Below, one piece after another: positions 44,826-56,445 of a stretch of DNA of 64,000 nt. The position numbers and the translations under genes are program-made. Source of the stretch: Anticarsia gemmatalis (lineage: Eukaryota > Arthropoda > Insecta > Lepidoptera > Erebidae); the NCBI RefSeq assembly GCF_050436995.1, contig NC_134754.1:2411001-2475000 (forward strand), read 5' to 3'. The notes under the pieces are model-generated. The model did not search any database. It had not been told where the DNA came from and saw nothing but the letters and a program-made list of their open reading frames with translations. Each line of letters begins with the position of its first letter. Position 1 is the stretch's first letter.

Positions 44826-47800
44826 TTCAGTTCTGTCGCCACGGCACCGCCCGTTGAGTTGTTACAGTTTGTCGCATGTAATTGATTCTTTTTGGTTTGA
44901 CTGTTGCCTGCATTCATTGCGTGGACTACTGTCAACGTTTACACAAGACGCGTTAATAGATTTAAGTGAATTGAACTGAAAGTATTAGGTCAAGTTATGA
45001 CTATTTGGCGTGATACTTTCCGCGTTTCTAGTTTTGCGGAGCATATCCATCTAAACACTTTCGGTAGTATCTTATAGACTTAACTTTTTTTATCTTGAGC
45101 TTAAGATAACGCGATATAAGTTAAAATAAATAAGTTAGAATGACAAAAAAGTCTCGTGCGTCAGTGAAATCCTTACAGTTTTTCATACAAGCTGTTTATA
45201 TCATACCTAGATGTATTACGCCTCAAAGCAACTTCTATTACATGTATACAAGTCTGCTGAAATTCACCGGTCGGTCCTGAGTACATTTCAGCCACAATTC
45301 ATTTATATTCGTACAACAATGATTTCCATACGTTTCGTTGCGTGACATTACGCTGTTCGATCGCCTTGGTTCGCCAGGCCGGTGTAGAAATCGCCAACGT
45401 ACGCAATTATATATCTGTATTGCCGTTAGGTTGTACACGATGCTTCGATGCTTGTTTCAGTTTCACTTTATTGTGTAGGCTTTTTATTTAAGGCTTTTTT
45501 ATTCTATTTTTTCGATAAAATAAAGGTTTTGTATAAAGATAAGGTTATTACTTGAATTTTTTTATAGCCTCTAAGTGTTTTTTGATCCTGTTTAACTACT
45601 TCTGATTGTGAAGAAAATTATAAACTTAGTAAGATATAGTTTTTGGTAGATGAAAATATTCGTATTTCACTTAGTGTCATTTTATTCAAGTAACTCTTCA
45701 AAAGCAACACTATCGTATTTGCAAATACAGACGTCATGACATGACATATTGCTATAATTTGCATGTCACGTAATAATTTACGTAGAAATGCTTATCAAAT
45801 TATTATCTAATAAGATTTTCACGCTGACATGCGGGAGTCTACGAAATCGCGAGCTACATCTATTATTTATTAACGTTCAAATTGATTTGTTGTTCAAATT
45901 CTTGCATTCAGTGAAGTCAGTCGTTGCATTTTGGTGTATATTTAAACAGGTATTTTAATTAACAGATTCATTAGATAGGAGGAGACGATTCACACTAATT
46001 GTTTGAGACTATTTCAGTCATTGATTACAGGGAAATCTCGCTTGATATAAAATGCCTCTGTAATTGTGCGTTTCATCGCAATTAAAGATTGATTTACAGT
46101 TATATTTAGAGGTAATTAAAACAACTGCATTCCTAGCTATTAAATTATTTACTACGATAAAACAGACTAATAATAATTCAGCAATATTTTTCAGCCCAAC
46201 TGATATGTCAGTCCGTTGAAACGTTAAATATTTTTAGGCTTTAGCCTGCGTTTTCTCAGAGGATGAGAGTTTTTTTAATGTGCAGCATCTACTGACTCCC
46301 TCTATACATTATAAAATTACGATCTTTGAAAAACGTACTTTTTAATGGACCACATACCATTTAAAGAAAGTTTTCTTTAAAATTACGTACAACCCACATT
46401 ATCATAATGAATGATAAATATACCTAGAATACTTAACAAACATACCGTCCCAAAAAAGAACATACCACCCAATAAAGTGAAAGACAAGTACATCACCAGT
46501 CTCTCCATAAAAATGTCACATTTAAAAGTTATGTGCACCTTTTAGCTTCTCTAAAAAACAAAGAGTTTTTAAAACTTTTACATGACCGTTATAAGTATGG
46601 AACCTTTACAAAGTACCGTAAATGGATGTACATAATTATTGTATCAATTTCCAATGCAGGTGTTCGATTTGTTCGTACAAGTGGCAGGTGAAAATGTAAC
46701 CTTTTATCATTTCTATAAATGTTTAAGCCTTTCTTTGTGATGTTCTTCATAGAACTTGTTTATATGAATGATATATGGACACTAAAAAGAGAGAAATTAA
46801 GTTGGTATTTGCCCTCGTTTCAAATTAATATAGCAGTTATTGAGTACTTACTCTTCATATTGTTTAAAAAAAGTATTTGCATGCTCAGAAATATAGAACA
46901 ATTATTTCTAATTACGTAAATGCTTTAATTATAGAATATTGTATCGTTACGTTCATATTTAGCTGACATTAACTTCCTAGTATCTATTAGTATGTACTCA
47001 ATTGTACTCATATATTATTGTTTACATTACAATTGACTGATTCACCTAATTTTTTGCCAGACTTCTGTACGGTAAATTGATTTCTGTTCGACCAAATATA
47101 ATAATTCTTCAAGTATATCTAATAGGAAGGAAATAAATAATCGAATGAGGTAGGAAGGAAAAAATTAAAAGTTATCGAACATATAGGAACCGCTGTATTC
47201 GTAAGTTATATTCAGTACTTTTGCAATAAATAAAAGAATGATTAACTAAATGAACTGTAAGTAAATACATAATGTGGATTTTTTCACATGCCCTCCAAAG
47301 CACGGAAATTCTCATAGTCTAACCTTGCGCTTCGTGCACCGATTAGTGAGTGCAACGGACTATGAGTGCTTATGTAATTAAACTGTACCTAGTCTATTCT
47401 ATTCAAACACAGTTTTATTTACATTGTGTTCAAAGAAATAAATATATTAGAATACATTTTCCACTGAGTACTATCTAGAAAAACCAGTTCTGAAATGTTA
47501 TAGCACGCTAAAAATAATTTAGGAAGACTAGCTCTTCTCGCGTGGTCAATAGTTACCTACATCTTATTATTTAAAATTGACGTCTAATCACATGCCATTT
47601 TTGGCGTTTGGAAGTAAACATCCACAGAGATATTTGGATGCTAGGAATAATTATGACATATGATCGCGGAGTAGTCCAAACATAGAAGACACGAAATATT
47701 GTTACATACATTTTATAAGTATGTTTGTTCGAAATTATCAAATACTCTTTCAGAAATCGCTGTACAAAGATTACAACGAGAGGAAGCCTCAATTTTGCAA

Positions 47801-49556
47801 TAAATCGCGAAAGGTTTCGACCCGTTGTTTGGTAATACGGCTGTAAGTCTAGACGCCTCTGTAAACAAACGTTACTCAAACGTCACGATAAATACGTATC
47901 ATTGCACTAACACTTATAGAACCGAATTATGTTACATGTTTATTTAATACTTAACATTTATAACATAAATTCGTCATAAAGTTATTCGTATTTATTGCGG
48001 TTATGTTTATATATAGGGTTTGAAATTTTTGTTGCAATCTTACTTTCGTATGAAATTCGAAGATTTTGACTGTATTTAAAACTGAAGGATGTTTTTATTT
48101 TAAGTGTTCGGAAATCTCAGGTTCAATGGAAGGAAAAGTTTTCTTTATAAAAAACTGAGGAGCGGTAGTAGATACTGTAAAACAATCTTACACTTTACAA
48201 CGTACAAATCGTTGGTTTTTACTGCACATGCGAAGGTGTCCAATTAAGGAAATACCTACATTGTATTTTATTGCTACTTTTTATTAACATTACCAGTATT
48301 TAGCAATGTTTTACGCCAAGCGATAGCTGCTTTCATAATTTCCCAAGGCGTGGTTCTCGTTCGATAAAATCAATCTATCCATCGATCGCGTTCTTACCGC
48401 GATTATGTCAATATCTCGGCTTTCTATAATAAATTGATCATAAGTGGATATGGTCAGTCGTATAATTGGATGGTTTCGTAAACTGTCTGAATGTCGTGTG
48501 CAAAAATTATGTATAGCTTATGGAAATTTGGTTAATTATATGGCGGTTAGCCTTTGGTCTTTCCAATTGTGATATAACTATAGATGAAAAAGGCTAAATA
48601 TCGTTTTAATTAACATAATAATAACTATCATTAACTCGTGTCAATTATGGATGATTTTCTCAATATTTGAATAGAGACCGTAACCTAAGAATGGCCATAA
48701 TAACTTATTTAAGGGAATAGAAGCGGTTATCTAATGCATAGGCTTCTACAGTACACAAATTATTTCTCTAAAGAGAAAACAGATAGTATCGTTTTCGCCA
48801 TAAGTGGATCTTCAAACAGGACCCAAGAGACGTGATGCAAATTCTTCAGACGAACGCGTACAGAATGCACTAACAATATGTACAAGAGTGTTCACTTACG
48901 GGTTAATTGTCTAAGAAAGTTGTACTTGTCTTCAACACTTTCTTTGCAGTGTAGCCATGACCTACCAGAACTTACGTGCTGTGAGATGGGTGTCACGGTC
49001 ATGTTGAGACTTTAGAAAAATGTGTTCGTAAAAGATAATACGGACTTATTTAGAACTTTTTAAATGTTGTAATGTTTATTTATTATTAGCTCTTTGATGA
49101 AAGAAAATTTTATAGGTTGAGCCATCGAAATGGGAGTTTCCAAATGTTATTTCAGTAGAATGGAGCATTTTCATATTTTTGTAGCTAATCAAATCGACTA
49201 GTAACGAAAATCATACATCAAAATTATACGGTACATTTTTGATGTCATTTTCGATATAAAGCGAAAATATGTTTATCTTCCAATGATTGCCAATTACAGA
49301 TAGATAATATGGTGACGTGTCAAGGTGATGTTATCTTACCTTTCGGACATATTTGTTTATTGAGGATGAGAAAACAAAGTTTTGTTGGCTTTAAACTTTT
49401 TAATTACCCCAAGCAAATACAGCATCTAGGTATCTAGGTTGTAAAACTAGAAAGTGTGCAAAATTAACAGTGTTCATTTTAACGACTTTACGTTGATGAA
49501 CATTACTTGTAATGACTTCCTTAAACGGTTTAGATAACCCAATTATTAATTAACTA

Positions 49557-49745
49557 TTTCTGCCCGCGGCTTCTTCTGCGTGAAAAGATTACACTTGATA
49601 AAAAGTATGTATATTCGATGTGATAATCCTGGTTATACGTTATCAGACTACTAAATTTCATTACAATCCGTCCAGTAGTTTTTCGTGAAAGAGTAACAAA
49701 CGTACATCCACCCTCACTCAACTTTCGCATTAATAATACTAATAA
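49557..49745 (-). repeat. Dispersed repeat family Z
   Basis: TTTCTGCCCGCGGCTTCTTC, ATTTCATTACAATCCGTCCAG, GAAAGAGTAACAAACGTACA and ACTTTCGCATTAATAATACT give the full block order of this insect repeat. It is in the reverse sense to the copies at 15.05 and 52.4 kb. Confidence 0.7.
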
Positions 49746-49972
49746 TTACTGAATCATCAAACCGTGGACTAATTCGTTTCCGAATACAAGATTTAGTGCG
49801 GGAATCATATTTATGTAGACAGTTGTTTCATTAAATTAATTAATGAACTTAGAAACAGTTAATAAATCATACTTTAAATGGGTAGTAAATCAATCTAATA
49901 ATCCAGTCTGATATGAACCGATTCCTCACACAAGCCTTAAACTTAACTTTAACGTTTTAAACTTAATTACAG

Positions 49973-50143
49973 TAGCTCGATTCTCTACCACTATCGACTA
50001 TCGACAACCGGCTAGTCGTCCAGTTTGTATGAAAATCCGATCAGCGCCCCTAACGGGCGTCGTGGGAACCATTTTGGCAGTAGGTACATTTAAAATGTCA
50101 AACTTTCGATACTCAACAGTACTGACTGTAGTGAATCGCGCTA
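49973..50143 (+). mobile_element. MITE family M2, copy C (most complete)
   Basis: 171 bp between TA dinucleotides. The ends are GCTCGATTCTCTAC (left) and GTAGTGAATCGCGC (right), inverted to each other with few mismatches. The core CAGCGCCCCTAACGGGCG and CATTTTGGCAGTAGGTACAT is shared with three other copies. It has no coding capacity. TIR length and TA flanks suggest a Tc1/mariner-derived MITE (inference). Confidence 0.8.
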
Positions 50144-53100
50144 CTGGAGTCACAATAAAATAATATTTTTTATGCGCTGTAGTTGAATAAAGTACAGCGT
50201 ACCTCTTAACACTATGGTTTAGCACAAACTTCCCTATTCATTAGTCTGGTCAACCATCGTGCCCTGAACGCATTACCGTGTCGGACAAGGGAAAACGTTT
50301 CCTAGAAATGCTGGGATTGTTGTCACTTGATTAGAGGCGCTAATTAATGTGTAACGACAGCGCCAAGTGATCGACTGCGAGGACAGTTGGAAAGTTACAA
50401 ATATACAAAAAGTATACACAAATTAGGACAAGACGGAAAAATTACTTTATGGAATTGGAGAACATAGTTTTGGAAACAAGATTTTGGAACATTTTGAAAA
50501 ATTTGGAGATTTGTTTACTACATACGGCATCGTTGAAGTGGTTTTATTGGTTCTTTGCTGCTTTTTTTTATTTATTTTTTATTTACTTTCTGTCTGCATT
50601 TGTCCTTGAAAATCCTTTCAGACATGCTAAATACGATCTCACAACATGTGAAAAAGAAGTAAGTAAAATCTTATACAACTTACACGTGTAGCTCAAAGAA
50701 ATTTATCTATCGATTCGCACAAGACCTTTGATGTTCACAGTGTTGGTATTAAAATGTTCTTGCCATTTCCGTTTTCAATCATTTTAGCCATTTTTAGCCA
50801 ATTGAACAGTAAAAGCGGCTATCGCCGATGTAAATTTTGATTGAGTTAGGAATGTAAATTGGTGTTCATTTGATTTGTGGTGTGCGAAAGCTTGTGGTAA
50901 CTTTCTTACCACCATCGAAATTTTAACTTTATTAGTATCGATCGTAAGTGAAATCGTAATCGATTCAAATAAGTGACGGTAGCCATCGTTACAAATGTTT
51001 GGCTCCATGGGAAATGAAAGAGAAGTTTTTATGGTTGTTTGTACTGAATTAACTACATACTGTATATGTGATTGTATATGTGTTAAGCTTGAAATTCCAG
51101 AGCAATATGTTTTTGTTGAGAATATGATTGAGATTGCTTGTCTAGTCAAACATTACAGATGATTTTCATATGTATATAGGTAGGTATATAGATCATAAGC
51201 GTTGGATATTAAATAACTTATAGCAAACTATATAATTTAATTAAGTTACCTTTTATACCTAGTAGTCAGTAAAGTAATAATTTTAAAAGAAACAATAATT
51301 AAACAAAAACAGGATAATTGAATAAAAAATAAATGACGTTAGCAAACCAGGATAGTGGTTATCGTACCGCAGTTTATAGCAAACGTATTCTTTAACCAAG
51401 GTTAAAGGGACGGTCGCGGATTTTTAAGACAAAGAACCCAATTACCCTTTGCTTGACCTGTGTTTGTGATTCACTCAAGAATTTCATTAGCTTTATTGAC
51501 CTGACAGATAATCACATAGATTAAAGTATAGAGTTAAGTTGCTACTTAACTTTATACCAAGAATGATGTGAATGTTAGGCATTTGCCATTTAATTGCATC
51601 AGTTAAAGTGATTTGATTTTGGTCATGTTTTCATGTTATGTCAAGAAGATAATAATTGGATTTTTTATGGCTACTATTGGGAAACTTGCTTACAATTTTG
51701 TGCATAGTGTGGGTGACTCCTGGCAAAGCTTATTAACAAAATCAAAAATGTTAATTTCGTTATCTTGTACAACTTTTACAATAAATCTTACATAGAGACC
51801 TCCCTTTAAGTAAAAAGTATACATGTGCTAGGAGAATTGGAGAGATTATAAACTTTAGGATAATGATGCTATTGTACCTCAACGGTTAGTCTAAAAAGGA
51901 AAGTTACAATTTCTGTTTAAAGATACCCAGTAGTAGTAATCATTTGGCTATCTATCAATCGTCATCAATGATTTACAATTCACGATACCACTTGGTACTC
52001 AGGTTACGTGAAATCAACAAATAATGCCAACTCATTAACCACGTAACCTGGAAACGTAGTAATCTCACCTATTTGCATATATTTACAATTATCGGTGCTT
52101 CAGTACGTCTGTTTGTACTGTCATTGACGTAGATATCTGTTTTAGGAACACTGTAACTGTCTGTGAATGTCTAAAACGTGATGAGTAGGTTTTTCTCGAG
52201 TCTAAGAGTCGTAAATCTAAAAGTCTGATGAGATGACTAAGGAACAAATTGAAATTAGGTACTGCATAGGTAAGTGATTCAATTGACTAATTACAGTTAG
52301 TGTCTAGCTGAATCATGGTCTTACGATTTAGGCCTTAACTCACAGAAATCAAAATGAATTCTCGGTTTTGTCTTACTATTTCTATCCTAACTAATATGAT
52401 AAATTCAAAAGTTTGTAAAGATCGATGTTTGTTCGATTGATACTCTTTCACGCAAATCTACTAAGCGGGTTGTGATGAAGTTTTGTATACAGATAGCGTA
52501 TGCTTAAGATTAGCAGAGAATATTATTACGCCGGGGGAGGACTAGTCATTTGTAATCGAGTTTAAGATAAGATTTTTAATCTTTTTTTTATTAGAGCTGT
52601 TTTGATTTTTCTTGTATAATGCACAAATTACTAGTAATTATGTTGAAATAGATTTTATTATAGTTAATCATACACAGGTTGTTAGCATTACAGTATTTGT
52701 TTTATATAGTCTAGCAGTTGCGTGCTAACTAGCTGACACTCTCAGTACCTCTCGTTAGATGAATGGTTTATTTCTATTTACGTATTACATAATGCAGTCT
52801 CGATATAAATATTTTGATTTAATTGTAAAATAGTGAGATTTTTTTTGAATAACATACTTAATCATTGTTTTAAATAGATTTTTAATTTTTTACCCTACTT
52901 TGTCCAGTAATTAAATGTACATATACTGTTTTGTTGCTGGATAAAAGCCTCCCATTTTTTTCAACAATTCTATCAAGCTTTACTCATACGAAAAAGTTGA
53001 ACAACTCTTTTAGATATCTTTTAGTTAATTATAAGTTACAATTAACTTTTAAAATAATGTATACTGGTGCCTAGACAATATAATCGTACAGCCAAATTTA

Positions 53101-53373
53101 GTTAGCATTTTTCAGGGCCAGTTATTCACTAACAATATAACAAGAAATGTTTCAATAAAAACTGCAGTTTTTGTGACGTTCAGTGCTACCGTTGTTCCAT
53201 TAAATTGGTGCGCAATTGATTCCTTATTGAAAATGGACCAAGACTCTACCGACTTTGCTGCTTAGTTTATTAGACTTGCTACAGACACATTCGGTTCAGC
53301 ACGTTTAGTTCGGCAACGTCTATCAAACAACAAAACTGTCTCGACTCACTTATACCTCTTAGGCCGATCGAGT
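50144..53373. other. Gene-free stretch
   Basis: AT-rich. It includes a Z-family repeat at 52.4 kb and one splice-bounded 37-nt segment (50622-50658) discussed as a candidate microexon. No protein-coding exon was supported. Confidence 0.45.
52382..52503 (+). repeat. Dispersed repeat family Z
   Basis: ATCCTAACTAATATGATAAA, GTTTGTAAAGATCGATGTTTG, TACTCTTTCACGCAAATCTAC, TTGTGATGAAGTTTTGTATAC: the block order of the family, in the sense of the 15.05-kb copy. Confidence 0.7.
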
Positions 53374-53525
53374 TCAAAATCAAAAATCAAAATCAAATCA
53401 TTTATTCATTTAGGTCAAGTGCACTTATGATAGTCAATGATACAGAGAGTGAATTTACCGCCAGTTCGGAAGGTAGGGCCAATGAGAAGAGCTGGCAAGA
53501 AACTCCTGGCCACACTTTTTAATCG
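53374..53525 (-). mobile_element. LINE 3' end (truncated non-LTR retrotransposon)
   Basis: The reverse complement reads AGGAGTTTCTTGCCAGCTCT, TTCCGAACTGGCGGTAAATT, CATAAGTGCACTTGACC, AATGAATAAATGATTTGATT, ending in a TTTTTGATTTTGA tail. This is the 3'UTR of an abundant lepidopteran LINE. Only the 3' ~150 bp is present, as expected of 5'-truncated insertions. The clade (RTE, jockey or R1-like) cannot be fixed from this end. Confidence 0.75.
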
Positions 53526-56225
53526 CCAAATGATTTTAACAATATTTATGCTGGTATAAAACATTGATGATGTAAGTAGCTGCTACCTACCAACACTACC
53601 GAACACACTTTGGTATTCATCTACACATATTCGATTTTGCCGCCCGGCTAGTCCAATTAATGCCATACCGAATATTTATGTATGTAGCATGCCTTATAAT
53701 ATCAGTACTCAAATTGCTTTAAACATTTTACTAATATTTTACATACAATTGATGGACTAACGATATCAATATAACATTCGTACTACGTTCACAATAAACA
53801 GGAAAACATTCCACTATCAATGCTAAAACAATTTATAACAAAACATTTCTATTATTTCAAAATAGATTTGTTATCGTTTCCTTTATAACGACCATGTTTT
53901 CTACCAACTTTATAATTAAAGGGGAACTAGAAACTATGACGTGTATTCTCGTAACCATTGGAATATTGATTCAGAGTCAAGCTGATCGTTATCGGTGCTC
54001 TGTATAGTTCAATGAACTTACCGTTTTCAACGCTCCGAGTTGCATTTACGATAAACGAATTTTGATGTTAGCAATCTTGAATAAGACCAATTTTGGAAAT
54101 TATGTTGTGAATCGAAATGGGAGTGATGTATATTATACCCATTTCTATGGAGTTCTGTTCCTTTTGTAGTTGAATATTATTATAATTCAGGGTTTTAAGT
54201 TGTATGTATAGAATTTAGTTTAGATTTAGCTGACAACTGACGCAAGAGTCTTAAGGAAAAGTGGTAGTTTTTATTTACGGAATTATTGAATCGAAGTTTT
54301 GCTACCTGTATGTATAAAGTAAGCTGCAGGCAACTCAGTCTATTTACCTCTTTAATGGCTATCGTAACATTGATTCAGTATTGTCAATTGCACGGGTTAT
54401 CGAACTACAAGTTTGTTATTCACTGCTAATAGATAGATTGCCTTCAAGCAAATCGCAAATTACATTATCAGATTTCACGGTTCTGTTAGAGTGAATTCGG
54501 TTCGTTCATTTAAATATTTTTATTGTAAAATAATGTTGTCATTGAAGTTATGTAACTTACTTGTTAGTTGTTGTTTATTTTGCGGAACTAATGTGTTACT
54601 CGCTTCCGACATTCGTTGTCGAAGTAGTGAAACTTTTGCTTTATTTTGTTACTGTGTCTTTTGATATTTGACTTATTGATTAGGATAACTTTTAAGGTTT
54701 TAAGTTGCCTTTCTATCATAACAAATTATGTCGATTTTGGGTTACCTGGCATACGATTTAGTGTCCATGTTAAAACTTTTGAATGACCAATTACTAAACT
54801 TAATTTACGAAACTAACGGGAATATTACGTACAAGGAGTTTAATAAAAACTTAAATAAATACTATAATTTAGCTACTATGAATGGGTAAAAGCTTGCGAA
54901 ATAACTGCGACCGGCGCTTACAAGATTCCTATAGAGGTTTGCCACGGGCTATTACAATAAATCACCCTTTTCACTTACTGCGGTCTTGACGATTTGAAAT
55001 CCAACAATATTTGTATAATTTCACTTGTATGTTTATTGCTGTGGAAATTGAATATTGGCTGAGGATTTCCGTTTGAGAAATAACCAATAACCATCTAATA
55101 GTTTCCACTGATACATTCCACGTTGTAACTTAATTGTGCCTTTAAACTAAGAGACCACTTTTGTGAGTTCATTATGCATGCTTTGTAGTACAATGTTGAA
55201 TTTAAATAGGCTATCAGCAAAGAGATCTTAGTCAAATTCCATTAATTTTCCGGTTCTCAGACTAAGCTGATAACTACATTCAATCTAATGACTTAATCTA
55301 AGCTATTGCATATTGATTGCATTAAGCGATCTATATAAGAGACCTGTACAAAGTTACCTTGCAATTTCAACCTTGATCCAATACAACATTCTGATCTACG
55401 GTTAATCCGTTTGTAATTTGTTTAAGCGCATTGATGCTTTCACTTTCATAAAAAATGTGCGTGAAACGTAACGTGAACAATATGGCGGTGATGGTGCTGT
55501 TTTGATTGATTGATGGAGAAATGTTTTATTGTAATAATAAAACAATTTATATATCTACAGTCTACACGTTAGTAAATGGCTACAATGAAAGTTACTTTGT
55601 AAAAACTTTCGAGCTTAGTTTTTAAAGCAAACAGCTTTACGCTAGCTATAACCCAGATGTTTTTAATATGTTTGATTGTATTACTTAGAAATCACGTAAT
55701 TCCTTCGTATACTTCTGACTATAAACTTGCCGTTACAAATATGGTAAACAGAAGAAAAATATTTCAGAGAAAATCGAGGTTAGTGACGTTTAATGTATTC
55801 TTGTCCAGCTGTAGGTAAGTACTTACATCTGATAAATAATGTTGTAAACTAACGATGGCCCGTGATGATGCAATGAGAGAAATACAGGTTCAAATGTAAC
55901 GAAGCATATCGTTGCGGAGAAAGTGAACTATTTCTACATCAAGACAAGTCATTTTTTATGTTTTTTGTCCATTTGTAACTCTCGTTGTTTTAATGTTTGT
56001 AGGACGTAATGACAGGAAAGGCTCAGTAATTTCGTTGGTCGTTACTGTTATGGCTTTTGAAATTTATTGTCGAAGCAATAATATTTAGATAAGGATATTG
56101 GTCATAATCGCTTACGTCGTTAAATGCGAGTTTGAAAGCTGCCGTCAGATCCTAACAATGTTATTCTTTGGAAGGATCTCATTATAAAGTTATTAGTGCT
56201 TTGCCACCTGATCCTTTAACTACAA
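53526..56225. other. Gene-free stretch
   Basis: AT-rich sequence with no supported exon, RNA gene or clear repeat. Confidence 0.45.
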
Positions 56226-56445
56226 TTTTTTTTTATCTTTATTTAAAAAAAAGACAACTATCACACAAATAATCGCTCTTGTATCACAGGGACTTTTACA
56301 AACATACAAATATCGGGCACAAACAACAACCGGACACGAAACAACTATTTGTGGATCGCACAAACAATTGTTCCGTGTGGCAATTGAACCTTCGACCTAC
56401 CATGCACTGATAGTGGCGTAGCTACAACCTTAACCATTGCGCAGA
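56226..56445 (-). mobile_element. tRNA-derived SINE, near full length
   Basis: On the minus strand a tRNA-like head (GCAATGGTTAAGGTTGTAGC for the A-box region, GGTCGAAGGTTCAATTGCC for the B-box) is followed by a body (GTGCGATCCACAAATAGTTG, GTGCCCGATATTTGTATGTT). The tail is AAATAAAGATAAAAAAAAA. The order head-body-A-rich tail is that of a Pol III SINE mobilised by a LINE. Flanking target duplications were not evident. Confidence 0.75.

Larger units (their letters stand above)
36006..49972. other. Long AT-rich stretch, probably intron, with repeats
   Basis: No coding exon was supported. It contains G-family repeats at 38.1, 38.8 and 41.6 kb, a 14-bp palindrome at 44.8 kb and a Z-family repeat at 49.6 kb. 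A 128-codon ATG-started frame (41847-42233) has no recognised domain and is within chance expectation. Confidence 0.5.

Noticed and set aside
50784..51149. 121-codon minus-strand frame
   Set aside because: Within chance expectation for 64 kb at this composition; no recognised motif, signal peptide or neighbouring exon.
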